Positions 7,921-10,621 of a stretch of 10,621 nt of DNA are shown in pieces. Made by a program: the position numbers and the translations under genes. The notes beneath the pieces were generated by a model. That model ran no database searches. It saw only the letters and a list, made by a program, of their open reading frames with translations, and was not told where the DNA came from. The stretch comes from a bacterium UBA6115 (GTDB taxonomy: Bacteria; Bacillota_A; Clostridia; Christensenellales; Aristaeellaceae): contig DIWD01000029.1 in the NCBI GenBank assembly GCA_002428405.1, positions 1 through 10,621 on the forward strand, given 5' to 3'. Position 1 is the stretch's first letter; every line of letters starts with the position of its first letter.

Positions 7921-9339
7921 TTATGAACCCGCGGGATAGTCGCCCTCAAAGAGGATGCGCTGGGTGGCGGGACCCGCCAGCCCGTCCTGAGACAGGCCTT
8001 TTGCCTTCTGGAAAGCCTTTACTGCCGCTGTTGTGCCAAAGCCGAACAGGCCGTCGACTTCCAGGGCAAAATACCCCTGATTCTTCAGCGACTGCTGCAG
8101 CGCGCGCACCAGTGTGCCGCTGTCGCCTTCCCTGAGCGTGACATATTGCCCCTGCGGGTTTGGCGTCACATTGACGTAGAAGGGGATGCGGGTGGGCTGC
8201 GGGGTGGTCTGGTTGGGACGCGGGGTCGCGGTCTGGTTGGACCCGTTCGCGCCGGTATCGAATATCTTGCTGAAGGTGGCCGCGCCCACGCGTCCGTCGG
8301 GCGTGAGGCCGTTGGCACTCTGGAAAGCTTTCACGGCGGCCTCCGTGCTGGCGCCGAAATCACCGTCAATCCCGCCGGCGTAAAAGCGAAGTTCCTTCAG
8401 CCTGCTTTGCACCAGCCGCACTGCCGCGGAGTCCTTCAGGCCGCGTTGGAGCGAGGTGCCGATGATCCCCTGAGGGGTTGTGGTGCCCCGTGCGGAGGAC
8501 GAATAGAGTTTCTCAAGGGTGAGGGGCCCCGCGATGCCGTCAGAGTAGGAGGTATTGCGCCGCTGGAAAGCAAAGACAGCGTCTTCTGTCGCGTTGTCAA
8601 ATACGCCCGTCGCGCTGCCCAGCAGGTAACCCAGATCGATCAGCCGCTCTTGCATTTTGCGCACATCAGTGCCGGTAGAGCCGTTGCGGAGGAAAACATT
8701 TGGATTGACCCTTGGGGTCGGTGTCGGACGCGGGGTCGGCGTCGCGGTGGGCTTAGGCGGCAGGGCGGAAGAGGAATTGAGCTTGCTGAGGGTCGCGGTG
8801 CCGGCAATGCCGTCAGCCGTCAGCCCGTTGCGAGCCTGGAATGCCTTGACTGCCGCTTCAGTCGTCTGTCCGAAATCGCCGTCAACTGTGCCGATATTAT
8901 AGCCAAGTGACTTCAGGCGCTGCTGCAGCGCCCGCACGGCTGGCCCCTCAGCGCCAAGCTTGAGGACCGAACTGGTGGGCGCCGGGGTGGGCGCGCCCGG
9001 AGTCTGGGTGAGGACGATGATACCGCCCCACACTGTCGCGGTGGGGGTAACAAGGGGCTGGTTGCCGGTGATGATGTTGCCCCAGCCGCCCGGTGTCGGC
9101 TGGTTGATTCCAGCGCTTGGCAGGCTGATGACGGATCCTATTGTCGGGGTAGGTGTCTGGGCGGTTTTTGAGGCCTCAGGGCTTCTGACCGGGAAGGGAA
9201 CGATATCCTGATTGCCTACGCCGGACTGGTTGTTTCCGGTGGTGTCCGGTGTGGCGGTGCATGCGGCGAGAAGGACGGCAACCAGCAGCAGTGCCGCCAT
9301 CAGCGCGATTTTTTTCGCTTTGTTCCACTCCATGTTCAT
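7921..9339 (-). CDS. Lipoprotein with four peptidoglycan-binding repeats
   Basis: This 472-aa protein starts with a lipoprotein signal peptide: a lysine-rich start, a hydrophobic segment at about 11-26, and the lipobox LAAC with Cys27 as the lipidation site. A Thr/Pro/Gly/Asn-rich stretch follows to about 125. Four PG_binding_1-type repeats come next (about 127-187, 217-278, 298-359, 402-463), each with the pattern VRxLQxxLxxLGY, DGxFGxxTxxAVxAFQ, DGxxGxxT. Proline-threonine linkers separate repeats 1-2 and 3-4. Repeat 2 is the most diverged (GVFD for GDFG). No catalytic domain (amidase, transpeptidase, lysozyme, NlpC) is present, so the likely role is to sit on the membrane and grip the wall; this is inference. 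Start: ATG at 9339 or at 9333, both near AAGGATGGG; 9333 has better spacing. A longer reading from a TTG at 9399 is unlikely. The DNA resembles its neighbours in composition. No gene symbol is known to me. Confidence 0.88.
   Translation of the reverse strand: MNMEWNKAKKIALMAALLLVAVLLAACTATPDTTGNNQSGVGNQDIVPFPVRSPEASKTAQTPTPTIGSVISLPSAGINQPTPGGWGNIITGNQPLVTPTATVWGGIIVLTQTPGAPTPAPTSSVLKLGAEGPAVRALQQRLKSLGYNIGTVDGDFGQTTEAAVKAFQARNGLTADGIAGTATLSKLNSSSALPPKPTATPTPRPTPTPRVNPNVFLRNGSTGTDVRKMQERLIDLGYLLGSATGVFDNATEDAVFAFQRRNTSYSDGIAGPLTLEKLYSSSARGTTTPQGIIGTSLQRGLKDSAAVRLVQSRLKELRFYAGGIDGDFGASTEAAVKAFQSANGLTPDGRVGAATFSKIFDTGANGSNQTATPRPNQTTPQPTRIPFYVNVTPNPQGQYVTLREGDSGTLVRALQQSLKNQGYFALEVDGLFGFGTTAAVKAFQKAKGLSQDGLAGPATQRILFEGDYPAGS
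7951..8961 (-). repeat. Four tandem peptidoglycan-binding domain repeats (coding)
   Basis: The repeats lie at about 8961-8779, 8691-8506, 8448-8263 and 8136-7951, each about 61-62 codons. They are related at protein level, with short stretches of DNA similarity such as the codons for TEAAVKAFQ in repeats 1 and 3. Linker length varies: about 29, 19 and 42 codons between successive repeats. This points to old internal duplication with later divergence, not recent copying. Confidence 0.8.
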
Positions 9340-9404
9340 CCCATCCTTATCCCGGCGTGATTCCGGATTGGTCAAACGGATTTTTCCGTCGGGTTTCAAT
9401 GATA

Positions 9405-9422
9405 AAACGGTTCAAACGGTTG
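9405..9422. repeat. Short tandem repeat in the lipoprotein leader
   Basis: AAACGGTTC (9405-9413) is followed at once by AAACGGTTG (9414-9422), and a further AAACGG occurs at 9374-9379 beside a small dyad ACGGA-TTTT-TCCGT (9376-9389). All lie in the predicted 5' leader of the lipoprotein gene. They could be a regulator site, but nothing here proves it. The rest of 9340-9580 holds the promoter and no gene that I can see. Confidence 0.3.
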
Positions 9423-9480
9423 ATTCCCTGCATTGGCTTGCTATTTCCAAAACAATTCCAAAACAGGTATATCCCTGAAA

Positions 9481-9509
9481 ATATTACCACAGCGTTAAGG
9501 AATAATCAA
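9481..9509 (-). promoter_or_regulatory. Probable sigma-A promoter for the lipoprotein gene
   Basis: On the minus strand, TTGATT (9509-9504) is followed by 17 bp and TAATAT (9486-9481), with TGG directly before it as an extended -10. Transcription would start near 9474 and give a leader of about 135 nt. No clear terminator separates it from the upstream udk gene, so some read-through is possible. Confidence 0.55.
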
Positions 9510-9580
9510 ATGGGTTCAGGGAATGCTTCATGCGGGCAACACAAACCCCGTCCGCCAATCCGTCAATGGATGCGTCCGGT

Positions 9581-10197
9581 TCAACCATCCCTGCCCTCCA
9601 GGGCATCGCGCAGATATCCCGCTAGGATTTCCACGATCCTGGCATTTTTGCCGCCGCGGGTCACAATCACGTCCGCCTTGTGGATATAGTTGCGGATGTG
9701 CATGTCATACATGGGCTTTACCGTTGCCAGGTATTGCTGGGTGATGCTGTCAATGCTGCGCGCCCGTTCCTTGTAATCGCGGTTGATGCGGCGAAGCAGG
9801 CAGATATCAGGCTCCACGTTGATGTAGAGCTTCAGGAACATCCTCTCGCATAAGCGGTCGTCATAAAATGCGTGGATGCCTTCCACGATGAGCACTTCCC
9901 CGGGATGGATCATCTCCGTGCTGTCATTGCGGGCGTAACGCGTGAAGTCGTAGGACTTCCGGGCAACAGGCTGCCGGACAGCAGCAGCCCGACGTCCTTG
10001 AGCAGCAGGTCATGGTCAAAGATGCCCGGCTCGTCGTAGTTCATCCTTGCCCTCTGTTCATAGCTGACTTCAGGGAAATCAAAATAGTAGGCGTCCTGCT
10101 TGATGAGCGTGCTGGATACGCCTGCCGCGCGGACGAGTTCCTCAGACAGGGTGGTCTTTCCGGAGCCGCTGGGGCCGCAGATTCCGATGAACAGCAT
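9581..10197 (-). pseudogene. udk: Uridine kinase, interrupted by a one-base frameshift
   Basis: Uridine kinase phosphorylates uridine (and usually cytidine) in pyrimidine salvage. The 5' part (10197 to about 9976) encodes the P-loop GPSGSGKTT (8-16), DAYYFDFPEVSYEQRARMNYDEP and FDHDLL. The frame then slips and stops at 9910. The 3' part continues in another frame with KSYDFTRYARN, EVLIVEGIHAFYD, LLRRINRDYKERAR, QYLATVKPMYD and ITRGG-like VTRGG, ending at 9581. Restoring one base (a G on the plus strand between 9973 and 9974) gives SGQPVARKSYDF, the normal family sequence, and a 205-aa protein of the expected length. All other motifs are intact, so the break is recent or an error in the sequence. 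The start at 10197 has GGAGGG five bases upstream. The second fragment has an ATG overlapping the stop of the first (ATGA), but the out-of-frame stretch includes conserved substrate-site residues. Confidence 0.88.
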
Positions 10198-10223
10198 GTT
10201 TCCCTCCGTTTTTTGCTGGCATG

Positions 10224-10252
10224 AGCCTATCCCAGCCGGGGGATATTGTCAA
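10224..10252 (-). promoter_or_regulatory. Possible promoter for udk
   Basis: On the minus strand a perfect TTGACA (10252-10247) is followed after 17 bp by TAGGCT (10229-10224), a poor -10. The start would be near 10217, leaving a short leader of about 20 nt that includes the GGAGGG ribosome binding site. The position fits, but the -10 match is weak. Confidence 0.5.
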
Positions 10253-10261
10253 CGAAAAACA

Positions 10262-10290
10262 TTGACCCGGGAGGAAATGCGGGGTATACT
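10262..10290 (+). promoter_or_regulatory. Sigma-A promoter for the SAM riboswitch and metK
   Basis: TTGACC (10262-10267), a 17-bp spacer and TATACT (10285-10290) form a strong promoter. Transcription would start near 10297, about 10 nt before the riboswitch aptamer. The -35 box lies 9 bp from the opposing TTGACA of udk. Confidence 0.85.
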
Positions 10291-10306
10291 GCACGCAAGT
10301 GAATAC

Positions 10307-10400
10307 GCTTATCAAGAGCGGCGGAGGGACTGGCCCGATGAAGCCCGGCAGCCTGCGCAAGCAAGGTGCCACATCCAGCGGTGAAAACCGGAAGATAAGC
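10307..10400 (+). promoter_or_regulatory. SAM-I (S-box) riboswitch aptamer
   Basis: The sequence carries the S-box core in order: CTTATCAAGAG, GGAGGGACTGGCCC, GATGAAGCCCGGCAGCC, AGGTGCC, and ATCCAGCGG, ending in GAAGATAAGC. Helix P1 pairs GCTTATC (10307-10313) with GATAAGC (10394-10400). P4 is CGGT-GAAA-ACCG (10379-10390) with a GNRA loop. It senses S-adenosylmethionine and lies directly before metK, whose product makes SAM. Bound SAM should stabilise P1 and let the downstream terminator form, lowering metK expression. Confidence 0.96.
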
Positions 10401-10406
10401 CTGCGT

Positions 10407-10440
10407 CGAGCGCTTATCAGCAGAGAGCGCTCGTTTTTTA
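10407..10440 (+). terminator. Riboswitch-controlled terminator before metK
   Basis: CGAGCGCT (10407-10414) and AGCGCTCG (10426-10433) form an 8-bp stem with an 11-base loop, followed by six T. The segment GCTTATC (10412-10418) in the stem and loop is an exact copy of the 5' strand of P1 and can pair with GATAAGC (10394-10400). That pairing is the antiterminator: it breaks both P1 and the terminator when SAM is scarce. Confidence 0.93.
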
Positions 10441-10460
10441 GGAAAGGAAGACCCTGAAAC

Positions 10461-10621
10461 ATGAAAAAGCTGTTCACCTCGGAATCCGTCACTGCAGGAC
10501 ATCCCGACAAGGTCTGCGACCAGATATCCGACGCCGTCCTGGACGCTATCCTGACGGAGGACCCCAATGCCCGCGTCGCGTGCGAAACCTGCGCCACCAC
10601 GGGATTGATCCTGGTGATGGG
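10461..10621 (+). CDS. metK: S-adenosylmethionine synthetase, N-terminal part (cut by window edge)
   Basis: The first 53 codons of metK are present. MetK makes SAM from methionine and ATP and is cytoplasmic. The visible sequence starts [17 protein letters not shown], with the conserved ATP-site histidine at residue 14, then [13 protein letters not shown] and [17 protein letters not shown], all typical of the family's first domain. The ATG at 10461 matches homologue starts. The ribosome binding site (AAAGGA, 10443-10448) is about 12 bases upstream, somewhat far. The gene is controlled by the SAM-I riboswitch directly before it. The rest lies beyond the right edge. Confidence 0.97.
   Translation, partial: MKKLFTSESVTAGHPDKVCDQISDAVLDAILTEDPNARVACETCATTGLILVM

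Noticed and set aside
8146..8910. A 254-codon plus-strand open frame opposite the lipoprotein gene
   Set aside because: It is the antisense of the four-repeat coding region, has no recognisable domains, and the minus-strand protein has a signal peptide, repeats and a promoter. GC-rich coding DNA often leaves such open antisense frames.
9520..9583. Terminator for udk downstream of its stop
   Set aside because: Only 4-bp stems can be drawn and there is no T-run, so I do not call one.

Overview
The window is a stretch of core chromosome from a GC-rich member of the Firmicutes, most likely a Clostridia-type bacterium. The evidence is the plsX-acpP-rnc-smc-ftsY gene order, a DarA-type cyclic-di-AMP receptor beside holB, a SAM-I riboswitch in front of metK, and sigma-A-like promoters with 17-bp spacers. 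I cannot name a genus. There are no tRNA, rRNA, IS or CRISPR sequences, and no phage or defence genes.

Layout. (1) Positions 1-1243, minus strand: darA followed by holB, whose 3' end runs off the left edge. (2) Positions 1244-1409: a divergent promoter region with back-to-back -35 boxes and short dyads. (3) Positions 1410-7856, plus strand: plsX, acpP, rnc, smc and ftsY, closely packed (4-bp ATGA overlap of rnc and smc, 11-15 bp gaps elsewhere). The exception is a 65-bp acpP-rnc gap that holds a terminator-like hairpin. (4) Positions 7877-7908: a bidirectional terminator between convergent genes. (5) Positions 7921-9339, minus strand: a lipoprotein with four peptidoglycan-binding repeats and its own promoter near 9481-9509. 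(6) Positions 9581-10197, minus strand: a uridine kinase gene broken by an apparent one-base deletion. (7) Positions 10198-10460: a second divergent promoter region, then a SAM-I riboswitch with terminator. (8) From 10461, plus strand: the start of metK.

How the genes fit together. PlsX makes the acyl-phosphate that starts phosphatidic acid synthesis, and ACP carries the acyl chains it uses. RNase III processes double-stranded RNA, SMC organises the chromosome, and FtsY is the membrane receptor for the signal recognition particle. The minus-strand pair joins a cyclic-di-AMP sensor with the delta' clamp-loader subunit of the replicase. Udk (pyrimidine salvage), MetK (SAM synthesis under its own riboswitch) and the wall-binding lipoprotein are separate units.

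Most of the window is ordinary housekeeping, and I see no convincing undescribed system. The points worth a second look are the udk frameshift, the acpP-rnc hairpin, the ACP with DSA in place of DSL, the four-repeat lipoprotein without a catalytic domain, and the two divergent promoter regions built alike.
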